Source of the DNA: Pestalotiopsis fici W106-1
Taxonomy: Eukaryota > Ascomycota > Sordariomycetes > Amphisphaeriales > Sporocadaceae
NCBI RefSeq assembly: GCF_000516985.1
Contig: NW_006917099.1
Span: forward strand, 1,690,685-1,754,684
Length of the DNA: 64,000 nucleotides
Direction: 5' to 3'
Within the stretch, counting starts at the first letter, position 1, and every line of letters starts with the position of its first letter. Positions 46,129 through 58,268 of the stretch are shown here, in pieces. Position numbers and translations under genes: made by a program. Below the pieces are notes generated by a model that ran no database searches, was not told the origin of the DNA, and saw only the letters and a program-made list of their open reading frames with translations.

Positions 46129-47621
46129 GACAAAGTAAACAAAAGTGATTTGGATGAAGTTAGAAAACGCAAGTGATGAACAAGATGCTAGCCAGGCCAA
46201 GACTGAGAAGAAAGAAAAATCTACTCTACTCCTTCAATCAGGAGTCTCAGCCGCGCCACAGTCGGCAGCGCCGTCGGGTGGCACAAAGGGTAGGGCCGAT
46301 GGTTGCTGAGGGCTCCGGGCTGGGCTTATTCCCTTATGATGCAAAGGACCCCTCCTCGTTACCAGGGGCAGTGCAACCATCACACTGCCCCATGCTTTAT
46401 GCCTCCAGGGCTCCGATGTGCCTTGCGACACTCCAATTACTGTCATCCTGCAGATCCGATTCATTCTGAGCATCAAGGGCAATGATGATTGCCCGCCTGC
46501 TCTTATTGTCCTCGACCTGTATCTTCTAGCCAAGCCCGAATTGCCCCTAGTCTTTGCCGTGGGCAAAATCTCAGTCTCATGGACTACCTATCAGCAGACA
46601 CTTGCCTTGATGCACCCAATGACATCTTCTCACCAGCTTTCTTTCTTCGCCCAAGCTTGAGGCGTCCACGTCCCTTTACACGGACAGGTGCGGCAAAGTA
46701 GAAAAATACAGCCATCCATACCATCCAGTTTACGATGCAAAGCAAACTCCTGATCATTGCTTTGCCCCGCAGCCATCTCATAATATTGACATTGTGCCTT
46801 GTCGCAAGATGCGCATTCATGTCTTCAATCGGCACTGCATCCTCGCATATTCGTGCGGGACTATGGACTCAAACCATCATGATAGAAAAAATGCAACGTA
46901 ACATTTTGAGTAGAAATCAACCTGAAGAATCAAAACAACGGAGGCAAAAGAATAAGCTCAATCTACCTGGGCACTTTGTTATTCTAGGATTAAGCGGCTT
47001 CCCCGAAATGGAGGCCACATGGCGAACATGAGCTAGCACCCCCCTGTCGCGTCGTGCTGTGCATGTACCTACGGTGCATCAGATCTCCCAGATTTGGGGG
47101 CATTAGTTAAGGTGCTACATTACAAGAGCCCGCAACTTTGACTTGCGGGGACTTACATGCAGATGATCCAAGTCGGTATTGTAAGATGCATCACCCAATT
47201 CAGCAGTCATGGCAATTGTTTTCTATACCTTCCTAAGACAGTGTTCTTGTTAGACTTTTGATCTGGTTTCCTGGCCAAGATATGGTTTGCGCATCTGAGA
47301 AGCTCGCACTATCCCAGATTCCGAGATGGTCCTAGGCTGTACAGAGTACTATAAACCGAAATCCCCAGTTTCCTCCAGCGACTTTGGCCCCTCCCGAGGT
47401 CTTCTAGGCGCAGAGCTAGGGCGCGTAAAGCTCCGTCAGGTATCCCACTTGGCCTGTTCCTGATTGAATAACTGGGCGCACAATCTTGTTAAAACTTATA
47501 GCTCTTCATTCTCGCATTTACTAGGCCGGAAAAGTATAATGATATCAAACCATGAACTAACAGATTCAAGCACTCGGCCAAGCTATCTTCCTCATGTCGC
47601 CTAGCAGGGCCGCGCCCAAGC
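46129..47621. other. Spacer without recognised genes
   Basis: About 1.5 kb: promoter of the CorA-like gene and 3' flank of the desaturase. Several overlapping short frames near 46,230-46,700 have no family signature. Confidence 0.55.
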
Positions 47622-49160
47622 TCATCGCATCGTCACGGCAGGCGGAGGCATAGGTCCTGGGCGATACCAGAGCACGCCCTTTTCATCCACAGACGTGACG
47701 TTCTGGAGGCCTTTGTCGCCATGCGCATCTAGTCCAGCATACATTGGCTATAGAATTATCAGTCAATTACTGTCGCATCTCGTCAAATAAGGGCTGGGAT
47801 AAAACATACAGACTTTGCCGTCTGATCGGCATCCGCCTCAACCCATTGACACCGCGTAAATGCCGTCCAGAGAGCACCAAAATACGAGCTTTGGTCAACG
47901 TGATAGTGGCCCTGGAGTAGAGGCTTGATAGCTTCCGTCGCTTCCTGCGCATGATAATGTGGTATGCGCCTATGAAAATCAATGAGCGACCTAGGAGCTG
48001 GTGGCTGCAAGTCATGCTGAAATCCGACTTACGGGAAAAGATGATGGATCACGTGCAGATCCACGATATGGTGAAAGGCATGCCGCAGTAGCCATCCAGG
48101 GTCCCGATCAACCGTGGCGAGTGCGCCGCGGAGATATGTCCAGGCCTGCGGCGTGTATTTGGGGAGATTTGGCGAAGTATGATGAAGATAAGTGATCATG
48201 ACTAGTGTCTAAGATGAGCTTCAAGGTTCCCCAAGACTGATGCTGCCACTCACCGATCCAGTGGTTCACCCATGCGAGAGGAATAAAGTATGCCCACACG
48301 ACTGTCTCTAGTCCATAGTTCAGCGCCAGACTATATATGGCCCCCGACATGAGAATGATGCCCACATCAGAAGCGACGATGTACCAGAACTCATTGGAGC
48401 GAAACAGGGAGCTATTGGGTAGGAAGTGGCTATTGTCCCACCAACCCCGAGACTTTTTGGGCGCCGAGTTGGGCCCAGCTGTTATGTGTGTAAGCAGGTA
48501 CCATGGCCAGCCGATGATCTGCTGCATCACAATCCTCAGAAGCACAACTACCGGGGCGTCCTCGGCAAGGCGATCCAAGTCAATTTTGCCCCGAAACAGC
48601 TCAGCATACTCATCGCGCACAGGTGGGACATAGTTGAGGTCTGTCGAGATGTTGTTTGCATACTGATGATGACGCCCATGACTGGACCGCCAGGAGAAGT
48701 AAGGGTTCATGAGAGCAGAGTGAATGGTCCAACCGACCACGCCTGAAATGAACTTATTTGTCGAAAAGGCTCCATGTCCACACTCGTGGCCGAGTACCCA
48801 TAGGCCGGTAAGAGGAAGACCAGCCAAGATTGGGAAGAGAATATAGCAAACCATGTTGCGATAAACAGGATGTTCATGAGCAAGCCTCGCTTCAAGATGG
48901 AGTGTGAGCATCAGTATAATGAAGAATATGGTCAAGTCATGCACAACATAACCAAAAGAACGAGCCAAGGAAGGCTTGAGACAGTGCTTGGGGATCTGGT
49001 TACGAAGCTGTTGGACGTCGAGTGTAATGGGCTTCCCGTCAAGAGTCGTCTCCAGGCTCTGCGTACGTATGAGTTCATTATACAAGGCATCGATGAGACG
49101 GTCACTTACACCAGCCTTGACCTTGTCACCATGAATGGTCTCTGCCACCCAGTGCTTCAT
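47622..49160 (-). CDS. Fatty-acid desaturase, oleate delta-12 / omega-3 type
   Basis: Five exons: 49160-49110, 49058-48254, 48201-48033, 47969-47810 and 47747-47622, giving 436 aa. All three histidine boxes are visible: HECGH (in [13 protein letters not shown]), HGRHH ([12 protein letters not shown]) and HVIHH near the C-terminus ([11 protein letters not shown]), with the usual DFxHTSPN-equivalent [12 protein letters not shown]. The order and spacing match membrane-bound ER acyl-lipid desaturases of the fungal FAD2/FAD3 class, which add a double bond to oleate (or linoleate) using cytochrome b5. Delta-12 versus omega-3 cannot be told safely by eye. Intron 1 (51 bp, GTAAGT...GCAG) is in frame; retention would add 17 residues. 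The open frame reaches upstream of 49160, but the ATG there is the first that is plausible. The gene is divergent from the HSL-type esterase. Confidence 0.92.
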
Positions 49161-50781
49161 GATGGAGAACAAGTAATGCAAAGGAATTATGTTGCAATAG
49201 ATACTGGTAAGAACAGTTTGCGATAGTATGGGGTGGTGAATATCAACTTCCAAGCAGTTTGTTTGCGAGTTGCCCAATGATACTCTACTTTCTGCACCGC
49301 AACGGACGAGGACCATGGCCCTATTCATACTCATCTGCCCCAAACTGGTTATACAGCCCTCTAGAGTCCTCTCTGATCATGACAATGTGGCGGCGATGAT
49401 TGCAGGCCACCTGAGGGACCTCGCTCATTGTACTGATGCCTAGAGGGATTCGTTGCATCGGCGGGGAGAAGCGGACTTTGAAGCAAACATGTATCTAGCA
49501 TCATATCAGATCCACATTCTTGAGATACAGCAAGTCTTACTCGCGATACTGAATAATCATTCGCTGATTGATGTGATCTGTTGGCGAGCTGACTGCCAAT
49601 GAGGTTGGTCCCAAACACCTGGGTTGGAACCCTTGCAAATGCTTCTCTCAGATTTTCGTATGGATCGTCACATGGACCGATTCAAGATATGTTTAATCGC
49701 TCTCGGATATCGGAGGCGTCACCGTGCTCCTTGCTTGGTCAATTGAATGTTTCTCAATATCACATTGCATATGCAACATTACCGTTAACCCTACATGTGA
49801 AAGGTACGCAAGTGTAATGCAAGGGACAGAGGATCATGAGCTGAGAGAGGCGAGCAAACATGCAACGAAGATCATACCTATATCCAGCTGATGACTTGAT
49901 GTTGGCACGGGTAGACACTTGCTTTGAATTGCATTGCGTATTGATGGCTTGGATGGTAGAGATAAGTCAAAGTAAGCGGCGTCGCAAAACAGAACCAATT
50001 TTGTCCACTGGTATTTTTTACCTTCTGTGCCCAGTAGGTGTACTTGGTCCCGACTGTCAGGTTCATCCAAGTACGGAGGATGGTTTTGAAAAGAGTCATC
50101 TACTGTCACCCTGTGGATTTATCGCATTGCTACTGCGGCGACACTGGCTAGCTCAACTTTCATAAGTATATCTACCTATATAGACCCAAGATACTTGCCA
50201 ATGATCCAGTTCTCTCAGCGTGTCATGAGACCCTAGATCATCAAATCATCCAGAATATTGTTCCGTGTCGCTATCACGGCTATTAAGGCAGGCGTCCTCC
50301 CGACATTGATGGGTAGGGGGCGTAATCATGCTTGATGGAAGAAACACAGCAGACATACTGTGGCACTTGATATCACATGAAGCTAGACCTACAATTTCTG
50401 GTCCCAAATCATATCATACAATAAGCAGAATCCGTCTAGCCAACAAGGATTCAGGTTATCATCTCCCCGCCTCTGCTGTTCCACTTCACCATTACCCAAT
50501 GCAGCCGCCAAGGGTACACTACTTGCTGAAACAGCGGTCGTAATGGGGCACAGCTACCGCTTATGCACCAACAAGGATTCTGTGTCGCTACCATTGGGGA
50601 GAGAGTTACCCCAGATCTTCCCCATTGTCACCATCCAATGCGTTGGCTTGGTGCTGTTGGTCGGCCCTTGCAAATTTCCACAAAGCTAAAGGGTGGATTG
50701 AAACGACTCAAGACCTGTAAATGCAGAGGAATCCCTCAGTTGTTAAGCATGTCATTATTCCCCTAGACTTGACACTTTTGC
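49161..50781. other. Divergent promoter region, desaturase and esterase
   Basis: About 1.6 kb between two divergent starts, with no recognisable coding sequence. A shared regulatory region for two lipid-related genes is possible but not shown. Confidence 0.5.
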
Positions 50782-51909
50782 ATGCTGCCCGAGAAAATGT
50801 CCACCATCTGGGCCAAGCACCCTTTCAAGGCGCTTTACGCTGCCTATATAGTCACCGAGACAATCGCAATCTTGCCATGGCTCTTCTTGCGATACATGCC
50901 CCGAGCGGCTCGGCCGTCTCCATCATGGAGCATAAAGATTTGCGTCATCACCGCACTGCTGCGACAGTTGCTGCGGTATCATGGCAAAACGCAGTCAACT
51001 AGCATGTCAACCGTGTTATCTGACCACAAAAAGCACCGCGATCGGTTCGCCCTGGCGCAACCAGCAGATGTAGACCTTTACTCGGGAGTGCTGACGCCTG
51101 GAGCGACGCAACCGGCGGCGGTGGGAGGTCTATGGCATCCCGCCCCATTGTTCCCAGGGTCGCCGAATATCGAAGATGAAAAAGTTGTGCTTCACTTGCC
51201 TGGAGGAGCTTTTGTCATGGCATTCGGAACAGACGAGAATACACAGAATATCTCACGTGCAATGACCAAGCACCTGAAAGCGACGCGAACCTTTGTGGCA
51301 CAATACCGAGTCTCTGTTGACGCCGGCACACGCTTCCCAGCAGCCCTGCAGGACGGTGTCACATTTTACCACTACATTCTATCTCTAGGCGTCCGACCGG
51401 AGAATGTGATTCTGTCTGGCGATTCGGCTGCCGGAAACTTGGTCATTGGTATGCTCCGATATCTAGAGTCGTCATCCAAACTGCCTCTGCCCGGTGGCGC
51501 CATGGTTTGGTCGCCATGGGTACAAGTAACGCCGCAAGCGGCAGCCGACCTGGCGGGATATCCAAACGAGCGCTTCGACATGCTGCCCGGAAGTCTGCTG
51601 CAATGGGGTGCCGACGCGTACTTTCCCGGCACCCAGCCCAGCGCCGAACAGCTCGCATACATTTCCCCTCTGCATCGGCCGTTCAAGACCAGCGTGCCGC
51701 TCTTTATCCACGCTTGTGCCGCCGAGGCTCTTTTCCATGTCGATCAGGAGTTTGCACGGGAAATGGCAAAGATTGAATCCAATCGAGTCAAGTTTCACGT
51801 CACGGAAATGGGGTCACATGATCTCATTATTGGTTATACGGGATTCGGAATGGAGAATGAAATAGGGAGCGCTATTGAGGACGCCGACAAGTTGTTCAGA
51901 CAGAAGTGA
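50782..51909 (+). CDS. HSL-family alpha/beta-hydrolase (esterase/lipase-like)
   Basis: Single exon, 375 aa, ATG 50782 (a second ATG lies 15 bp inside). The N-terminal about 60 residues hold a hydrophobic stretch (ALYAAYIVTETIAILPWLFLRY) that could be a signal anchor. The catalytic part shows HLPGGAF (the HGG oxyanion motif with an LP in place of HG), VILSGDSAAGNLVIG (nucleophile Ser in GDSAAG), AAEALFHVD (acid region) and GSHDL (catalytic His). This order fits the hormone-sensitive-lipase group (alpha/beta hydrolase-3, PF07859). It should hydrolyse short- or medium-chain esters. Membrane or secretory location is inferred from the N-terminus. Tandem with the Cip1 homologue and divergent from a desaturase. 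Confidence 0.9.
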   Translation: MLPEKMSTIWAKHPFKALYAAYIVTETIAILPWLFLRYMPRAARPSPSWSIKICVITALLRQLLRYHGKTQSTSMSTVLSDHKKHRDRFALAQPADVDLYSGVLTPGATQPAAVGGLWHPAPLFPGSPNIEDEKVVLHLPGGAFVMAFGTDENTQNISRAMTKHLKATRTFVAQYRVSVDAGTRFPAALQDGVTFYHYILSLGVRPENVILSGDSAAGNLVIGMLRYLESSSKLPLPGGAMVWSPWVQVTPQAAADLAGYPNERFDMLPGSLLQWGADAYFPGTQPSAEQLAYISPLHRPFKTSVPLFIHACAAEALFHVDQEFAREMAKIESNRVKFHVTEMGSHDLIIGYTGFGMENEIGSAIEDADKLFRQK

Positions 51910-52416
51910 AGGTCAAGGTTGCCAGATTAACTTAATTCAGGCCTCCCAGAAGGTTTTGGTTCCATTTTTTATCTTATTTTTATTTCTTCTTGTTTCTCAT
52001 GCACCTCGACATGGACTTCAATGTCAGGCTATTGATGGAATAGACTGTAGTGGGCATGACACATGCAACCAATTCAGATTGAAAGAGTGACTCTTGATCG
52101 CTTCTATCGTTAGCCATCGAAGCACCTTTTTATACCAAGCGTAATGTACAATTGTGGCTTCAAGTGTATGTTGGTCGTTGCTTCATTGTGCATTCAATGG
52201 TGGAACATGGGCCGAAGTCCCGGATAGAAAGACGGAATGTGACGCAGCGAGATCCACAATCCATATGCATCCGTTCCCGAAGCGGCGACGGAGCGAAGCA
52301 AATCGGGGGCGGTGACTTATAGATATATATCTATATAAGCTAGGCTCCAAAGCTTATTTGGACTTCATTCTAAATCTTCTCATGCACAGCTAGAATCTCA
52401 AAAGCCACTTGCAATA
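51910..52416. promoter_or_regulatory. Cip1-homologue promoter with AT palindrome
   Basis: About 500 bp upstream of the plus-strand Cip1 gene. TATAGATATATATCTATA (about 52,319-52,336) is an 18-bp perfect palindrome about 80 bp before the ATG and could act as TATA element. GGGGGCGG (near 52,305) resembles GC-rich repressor-type sites. No factor is assigned. Confidence 0.4.
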
Positions 52417-53209
52417 ATGTTCCGTCAAGCACTTCTCGTCGCCTTGGGCATTGCCCAGCTGCCGCTCGCCTTGGCTCAAGTCACTGCTGATTTCGAGAGT
52501 GGCTGGGACCAGACGGCCTGGCCCATCTACGCACCAGACTGTAACCAGGGCGGATCGGTGACTCTGGATAGCACTACCGCTCACGGCGGCAAGAACTCCA
52601 TCAAGGTTGCTGGCGCTGGTGGTTACTGCGGTCACGTCTTTTTCGGCACGACAAAGGTGCCCAGCGGTGACGTCTATGTGAGGGCATACGTGTAAGTGCA
52701 CTTGAAGATGGTCAATGTCTCAGACGTCATGCTAACAGTAGTGTCTACACAGCAAGGCCACTACAGCCCTGACAGACTCTCACGTCTCCTTCATTACCAT
52801 GCCCGACTCGGCTCAGGGCACCAACAAGCACTTGCGCATTGGCGGCCAGAGCAAGATCCTCATGTACAACCGCGAGTCCGATGATGCAACTCTGCCCGAC
52901 CTCTCCCCCAATGGTATCGCCACCTCGACGGCCCTGCCCACCGGGTCGTGGCAGTGCTTTGAATACCACCTGGGCACAGACGGCAGCATCGAGACATGGC
53001 TCAACGGCAACGCCATCGCCGGGCTCACAAGCAAGCCGGGCGTCACCAACCCCAATGCGGCGCAGTGGCAGCGGAGCACCATTATTCCCAAGATCACTGG
53101 TGTCTACTTTGGCTGGGAGTCGTACGGCGGCGACACGAATACCTTTTGGTACGACGACATTGCCATTGCCTCGACTCGCGTCGGGTGCGCCAATGCCACC
53201 TCTGCCTAG
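52417..53209 (+). CDS. cip1: Cip1-like secreted protein (cellulose-induced protein family)
   Basis: Two exons: 52417-52691 and 52753-53209, giving 243 aa. Residues 1-20 are a clear signal peptide (ALLVALGIAQLPLALA) with cleavage near Ala20-Gln21. The mature part matches the fold family of Trichoderma reesei Cip1 by eye: DFESGWDQTAWPIYAPDCNQGG, YCGHVFFGTTKVPSGDVYVRA, ESDDATLPDLSPNGIA, FEYHLGTDGSIETWLNG and the closing FWYDDIAIASTRVGC. Cip1-type proteins are beta-jelly-roll proteins co-expressed with cellulases and structurally related to glucuronan lyase; enzymatic activity on plant polysaccharide is still unsettled. T. reesei Cip1 carries a C-terminal linker and cellulose-binding module; here the protein stops right after the core domain (NATSA), so it lacks the binding module. 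Extracellular. Confidence 0.93.
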
Positions 53210-54000
53210 TAGCGAATGTGAATCCGAGTACATGGCATCCATCTTCATTCGAGCATAAAATAGATTGATTCACCTGCGGAAAATGGTTGTAATTGTATCC
53301 AGTGTTTTGAATAGAGGGTCGTAGAGTGTGGCGTTCAATTTAGCCTAAGAACCACGGAATGCTACCCTGAAAATACTCTATTCGCACAAGATCATCCGAT
53401 GTCATGCAAAGCACCAATGGAATCCATCTGGGACCTGGTATCACGCGGAATATACTTATTGTTATTTGCTAATATGAGGATGTCTTGTATTTGAGCTCAT
53501 GCTGATGCAGGATGTGTGTAATAATGTCTACCAGAGGTCAGGCATGATTCTACGGTCGGTAGGCACACTAGCTGATAGGTTCCCTGGCGAGCACGCTAAG
53601 TGGGCTATAGAAGCCTGCTTAGTGGATACAAGGTCCCGAAACGGTGGCCTGGGCTAGATCCTCGCCGCCACAGCCTGCAAGACGCTACAACGTTTTCACT
53701 GCACAATTGACTTTGCTCTCAGGGCTTCCTTCTTTCAATCCATCACAAGAAAACGTTGGACAAAATATATTCTAAACTCAATTTCATTGGGTCGTTTTAC
53801 ACGACAGACATTCATGTGTTGTATTTTGTGAATCATTTCCGTACACCCTAGCGACATTTCCCATTTGTTATTGCGTTGAGAGAAGCCTGGGTGGGTTGAA
53901 CCTTGGTGCCGTATATTTAGTATACGAATAGAGCCGAGGTTGTGAGTATATCTGAACTGACTTGGGATTGTAATATGGTTCATCTCTGGATTGCGGACCA
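53210..54000. other. Convergent spacer
   Basis: About 790 bp between the stops of two convergent genes. No recognisable gene. Confidence 0.55.
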
Positions 54001-54909
54001 TTAGCGACTCCCTCCATCAACAGACTTTATGGCTTGGACAATCATCTCCGTCAACTCCGACGTATGGCTGAGCATTGGCGAGTGTCCGCACTGCATACTC
54101 AATATTTTTGATCCCGCCTTTGTGCCAAACATGTGCTGGTACTGAGGTGGCGGGCCACGATCCTTTTCGCAGACGAGGTAGGTGGAAGGGACGAAGCGAA
54201 AGGCTTCGTTCGTCAGGGCGTACTCTTGCACCTTGGGAGCTTGATAGAGGAGTCTCGATGCCCAGCGTTCCGCCTCTTTGGCCGGGAGATCATGGTAAAG
54301 TACCTCGGCCGCATTTTTCAGGACAAAACGACCATCTGGCTTTACATCGTGGTTTGGGGAGTTGCCAAATGTATTGAGAACCGATTGACCCTTGGACAGT
54401 ATGAAAGCTGCAAAGTAGAATAAGTGTACTATGCAAAGCTCGAGTTAGCGACCATGATCATTTCAGACGTGGACATGCCAGAATAAACTTCCAACTTGCT
54501 CCTTCGGAATTCTTACCAACACCCCCTTCTTCGCCTTGGGACTGACGATGGGCAGCAGTCAGGTCTTCGGTCACGGCCTCGGTACCCACGAGACCACCAT
54601 ATGAGTGCATTACCTGCCAATTCTAAGTAAGATGGACCGATGCTCAGATGTGCGAAAACATACCACAAAGACGGTTCTCTTTGCATCCACGAGCTCTATG
54701 ATCTTGGACCGCACGGCGAGTGCATCAGTTTCCAATGATTTCAAGACAAAGTCGGGCTTATTCGACATCATCAGACTGGGCATTGGTGGTTGAAAGACTT
54801 GGTACCCGCAATCTCTGAGGGCTTCGGCTAGCTTGGAGTATACGTCTGGCAACTGAAATGATCCCTGAACCAAGACGATGGCGGGTCCGTTTGGGTGGGA
54901 TGAAGTCAT
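54001..54909 (-). CDS. Alpha/beta-hydrolase fold protein
   Basis: Three exons: 54909-54664, 54613-54517 and 54428-54001, giving 256 aa. Signatures: IVLVQGSF near the start (HG-oxyanion equivalent), then VVMHSYGGLVG (nucleophile Ser in HSYGG, rebuilt across intron 1), LVCEKDRGPPP (acid region) and a C-terminal MQCGHSPMLSH with the catalytic His. This is the compact alpha/beta-hydrolase-1 form seen in many small fungal hydrolases and in esterase-like members. Substrate unknown. No signal peptide; cytosolic. Introns are 50 and 88 bp and rejoin in frame. Confidence 0.85.
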
Positions 54910-55891
54910 GGTGCAGTCCCTGACTACTTGTCAGATGCTAATACAGCGAGGTAAGAATTCTTTACAGAGCCAAGGTAGTGAATTGGAAAGAGAAAGATGA
55001 ATCAAAACAATTTCTCCTACCTGGTCTCATCTGCGCTAACAGAATAATGTTGGTTGACAATGATATGACTTGTGGCGAGCCGAGAACGAGCCGAGCGAAT
55101 ACAAGGTCTCTCTCTGCAAGGTCACTAAACCTGAAAAGTGAAGTGATACCCGCTCTGTACAGATGCAGTCAGCATGGTAATAGTGCGCCAACATGATCTG
55201 CTCACGACGTGTGCAGCAGAAGTGGGACGTTTCAAGCAATCCACCCAGTCATCAAGGATGCACCAAAGAATGGCTCTGTGTGAGAGATTGAGACGGTCAT
55301 TTTGCCCTCCTTCGCACGATGGATCTACCTGGGTAAGTAGGCTCAATTAATGAATCACACAGCTCTTAGGCGGAGAGGGGTCTATACCTACCTAACCTAC
55401 TTACCTGAGTATAAATGCTTGTCGCGTTGAAGGTAGCCAACACACCCTAAGGTGGTGATCACTATGTACCTAATCTGCAATTCAACATTCATCCAAAACG
55501 CGGCTGGCCGCAGTGTATTTACTAAAGCTTGATTCCCATCGAACCAAAGACATTTTGCGGGCACTGGCCTGCTGCGCCTCCAATATTTCAAAAACCCAAA
55601 GAGCTAAGCGGGGTAAGTGCGAATCTTGCTGTCCTAAGAAATGGCTTTCCTAGGTAGGTACCTAGATTGCACATTCTTTAATTCTTGGACCAAACACAAC
55701 AGTCTGCCCGCATTGTCTGTGTTCTAGTGATGGGCACCTTCACCTCATTCACCAACAGCAACGTGTTTATATGGCAATCTTGTCGCCCTAAGAGGTCTTT
55801 CGCGTGATCCAAGACGAGTTCGTTATTGCCCTCTGGCATCATGACGCTTTGCACGCCATGCGCAACCGTAGGCGGTAGACTCATCATAGCG
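54910..55891. other. Spacer: hydrolase promoter with GGTA words
   Basis: About 1 kb between the hydrolase start and the HET pseudogene. CCTAGGTAGGTACCTAG-type words occur near 55,650 and TACCTACCTAACCTAC near 55,385. No gene recognised. Confidence 0.5.
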
Positions 55892-57898
55892 ATGAGGATG
55901 AGAGGGCGCAGCCGGCTCAAATGGGAACTGAAGAACTCGACGGATATGCGGGAGTCTGCTTCCAACGGTTGTGAAGGATGCGAATTCTTTCTTGCTGCCA
56001 TAAAGCAGTTCTCAGATACTTATCAATTGTCCGGAGCTTTCGAAGCTTTCGTAAAGCGAGCCGAACCTATTCTCTTTGTTTCCAGTGGTGCTGATAGCTA
56101 CTCGCTCGAGACCATCATTGGCGATCATTTCAATCATGTGTGCATTGAACTATGCGCAGCAGATCGTGAGTACCATGCAGATGCTTCCACAAGATCACGA
56201 ATCATGTCAACTGACATTTGATCAGAAGATGCCTCTAATGTTTTCAGGGAAGGAAGGAGACTGATACCACAGGATCCCAATTCACCCGAGGTGTTCGAGC
56301 TTGCCCGACTATGGTTGGCTCGCTGTACTCAACATGATCACTGCGAAGCTCAAGAGGAAACACCTCTTCCCACAAGGCTCATCGAGGTTCCAGATAATCC
56401 CGAATTGCCTCTGCGCATATACGTTACCCAACAAGATTCGCATAGCAAATATATGGCTCTTAGTCACTATTAGGGCAGAAAGGTACCTTTTACGACCAAT
56501 TCTCATAATATTAAGAGCTTGACTCGAGGGTTTGGCACCGAGACTCTGCCCTGGTCTTTTCGCGATGCTGTGACGTTAACTCGAAAGCTCGGTTTCACAT
56601 ACTTATAGATCGATGCGCTCTGCATTATCCAAAATAGCACAGAGGACTAGGCCCGAGAATCTGCGGCAATAACACAGGTCTATCAAAACGCAACTCTGAT
56701 GATCTCGGCCACTACATCGCCCGATAGCTGCTTTGGTATCCTTAGGCAAAGAAGTATCCTAAAGTCGTACAGATTTGGTTTCGGTTATAATTATCTTTAG
56801 CAATCGCCATCAACATTCGAATATCTGCGCCAGCTCTCAGACGCGCCTCTTGAGCGTAGAGCTTGGTCTTACCAAGAAAAAGCCATGGCAAAGAGGATTC
56901 TGTACTTTTCACAACACCAAATGATTTGGGAATGTACTGAGTGCGTATACACAGAGTCCATGGGTGTTACTCCAGTAAACAATTTACGTGTCAATCTCGA
57001 TCATTTGCTTGCCAGGAAAGATCTTCACAAACTCAAGCGCCATAAATCGCCAGAGTTAGATGTGGGCATTGAACCATGGAGTCGCTTACATCATTGGTAC
57101 AAATGTGTCGAGGACTATTCACATCGCGACTTGACGTGTCCTTCCGACAAGCTCCCGGCTCTGTCAGGGCTCGCCCATGGTCTACGCATCCCTAGGCTTG
57201 GCCAATATCTCGCAGGGCTCTGGGAAATCGATCTTTTCCACGGACTGAGCTGGAGATATCTTGACAGACATCGTAGCGACGAAATCCCTGTGCGAGAGTA
57301 TCCAGGCTATGTGGCGCCGTCGTGGAGTTGTATGTCCGCAGCAGAAAGAGTGACGTTTTCTCATCCCCACGGCCTCCAAATGGGAGGAAATTGTCTTTTG
57401 GGAGGGGAACACGAACCGTGACTGATTTCCCATGACATGAAGCTCCAAACGTCAGATCCTCATGGGAGAATCACGAGTGGGTGGATTCTTATTCGCGCAT
57501 ATTGTCGCCAGATTTTTGTGCACACCTCATATCCACCGAGAGGCATTACGTCCTATCTAACAGAAGTATGGTTTGACAAACGAAAAGGAACATTTCCTTG
57601 GAAATTTGACGCGGTCGATGGATATGACTGGCCAGAGAGCGCACATGGCCCCCTTGCAAAGGAATTTGTAAGGGGGGAACAACAGTCAAATGTTGATAGT
57701 GGCGGGGTGGGTGAAATAGAGGAGTACATTGCCGTTAAAATCTACCAGACCAGAGAGAGGTTGAATCTGTTAATTCTCAGCCCAATTGATCAGAACGGTC
57801 GAAAGCTTTACAAGCGTGAGGGGATTTTGGAGGTCCCGTTGGTGGACATACAGACAAATGACGAGAAATGGCGGAGCCAGGACTTTAGTATAATTTGA
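55892..57898 (+). pseudogene. Heterokaryon-incompatibility (HET) domain gene, inactivated by nonsense codons
   Basis: One continuous reading frame, except for one likely real intron (GTGAGT at 56,166 to CAG ending 56,225). It carries HET-protein features throughout: MRESASNGCEGCEFFLAAI near the start, KYMALSHY, LPWSFRDAVTLTRKLG, IDALCIIQN, ATLMISATTS, PLERRAWSYQEKAMAKRIL, WECTE and PSWSCMSAAE. The frame is cut by TAG at 56,471, 56,606, 56,648 and 56,798 and TGA at 57,419, with no indel. At three of these places (SHxW, YLWID, EDWA) the family has a Trp, so TGG became TAG. On the other strand that is CCA to CTA, a CpA-to-TpA change, the RIP-preferred context. HET proteins trigger cell death after non-self fusion; this copy cannot. 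The start is set at the first ATG before the conserved block; the true start may differ. Confidence 0.85.
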
Positions 57899-58268
57899 AG
57901 TCATTTATGGTAGACCATCGGAAATTTGTTGGCTAGGCAGCGTCAATTTCGTGAGAGAAAAAAAAAAGGAAAAAAAAAAGAAAAAAAAGGTAGGTAGGGG
58001 ATGTCGGCAACACCCAACATGAACCGGCAAATATCAAAATAGATCGATTCCGTGACTGGATGACAGAATGGACTATAGCGTTGTTAAAGGCTATACGTAG
58101 ATCCATATTGGCGCATGAAGCTCATGATACATGTGTCTTGCCCTCATTGTGGACAGAGGTAAACTGCACAGAGTAAACAGCTTTTTTATATAATACTATC
58201 TCGAATATTACCTAAGTTGGGCTTATGCTACAGGCGACTGCGCAGTATCATCATGAATAATGCCATGA
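57899..58268. other. Short convergent spacer with A-rich tract
   Basis: About 370 bp between the HET pseudogene end and the secreted protein stop. It includes a purine tract of A runs broken by G (57,955-57,990) followed by GGTAGGTAGG. Confidence 0.6.

Noticed and set aside
46234..46701. Overlapping 80-110-codon frames on both strands
   Set aside because: No motif in any frame; typical chance frames of GC-balanced spacer.
56166..56225. TGA at 56,219 as a sixth nonsense codon in the HET gene
   Set aside because: It lies inside a good GTGAGT...CAG intron, so it was not counted as a lesion.
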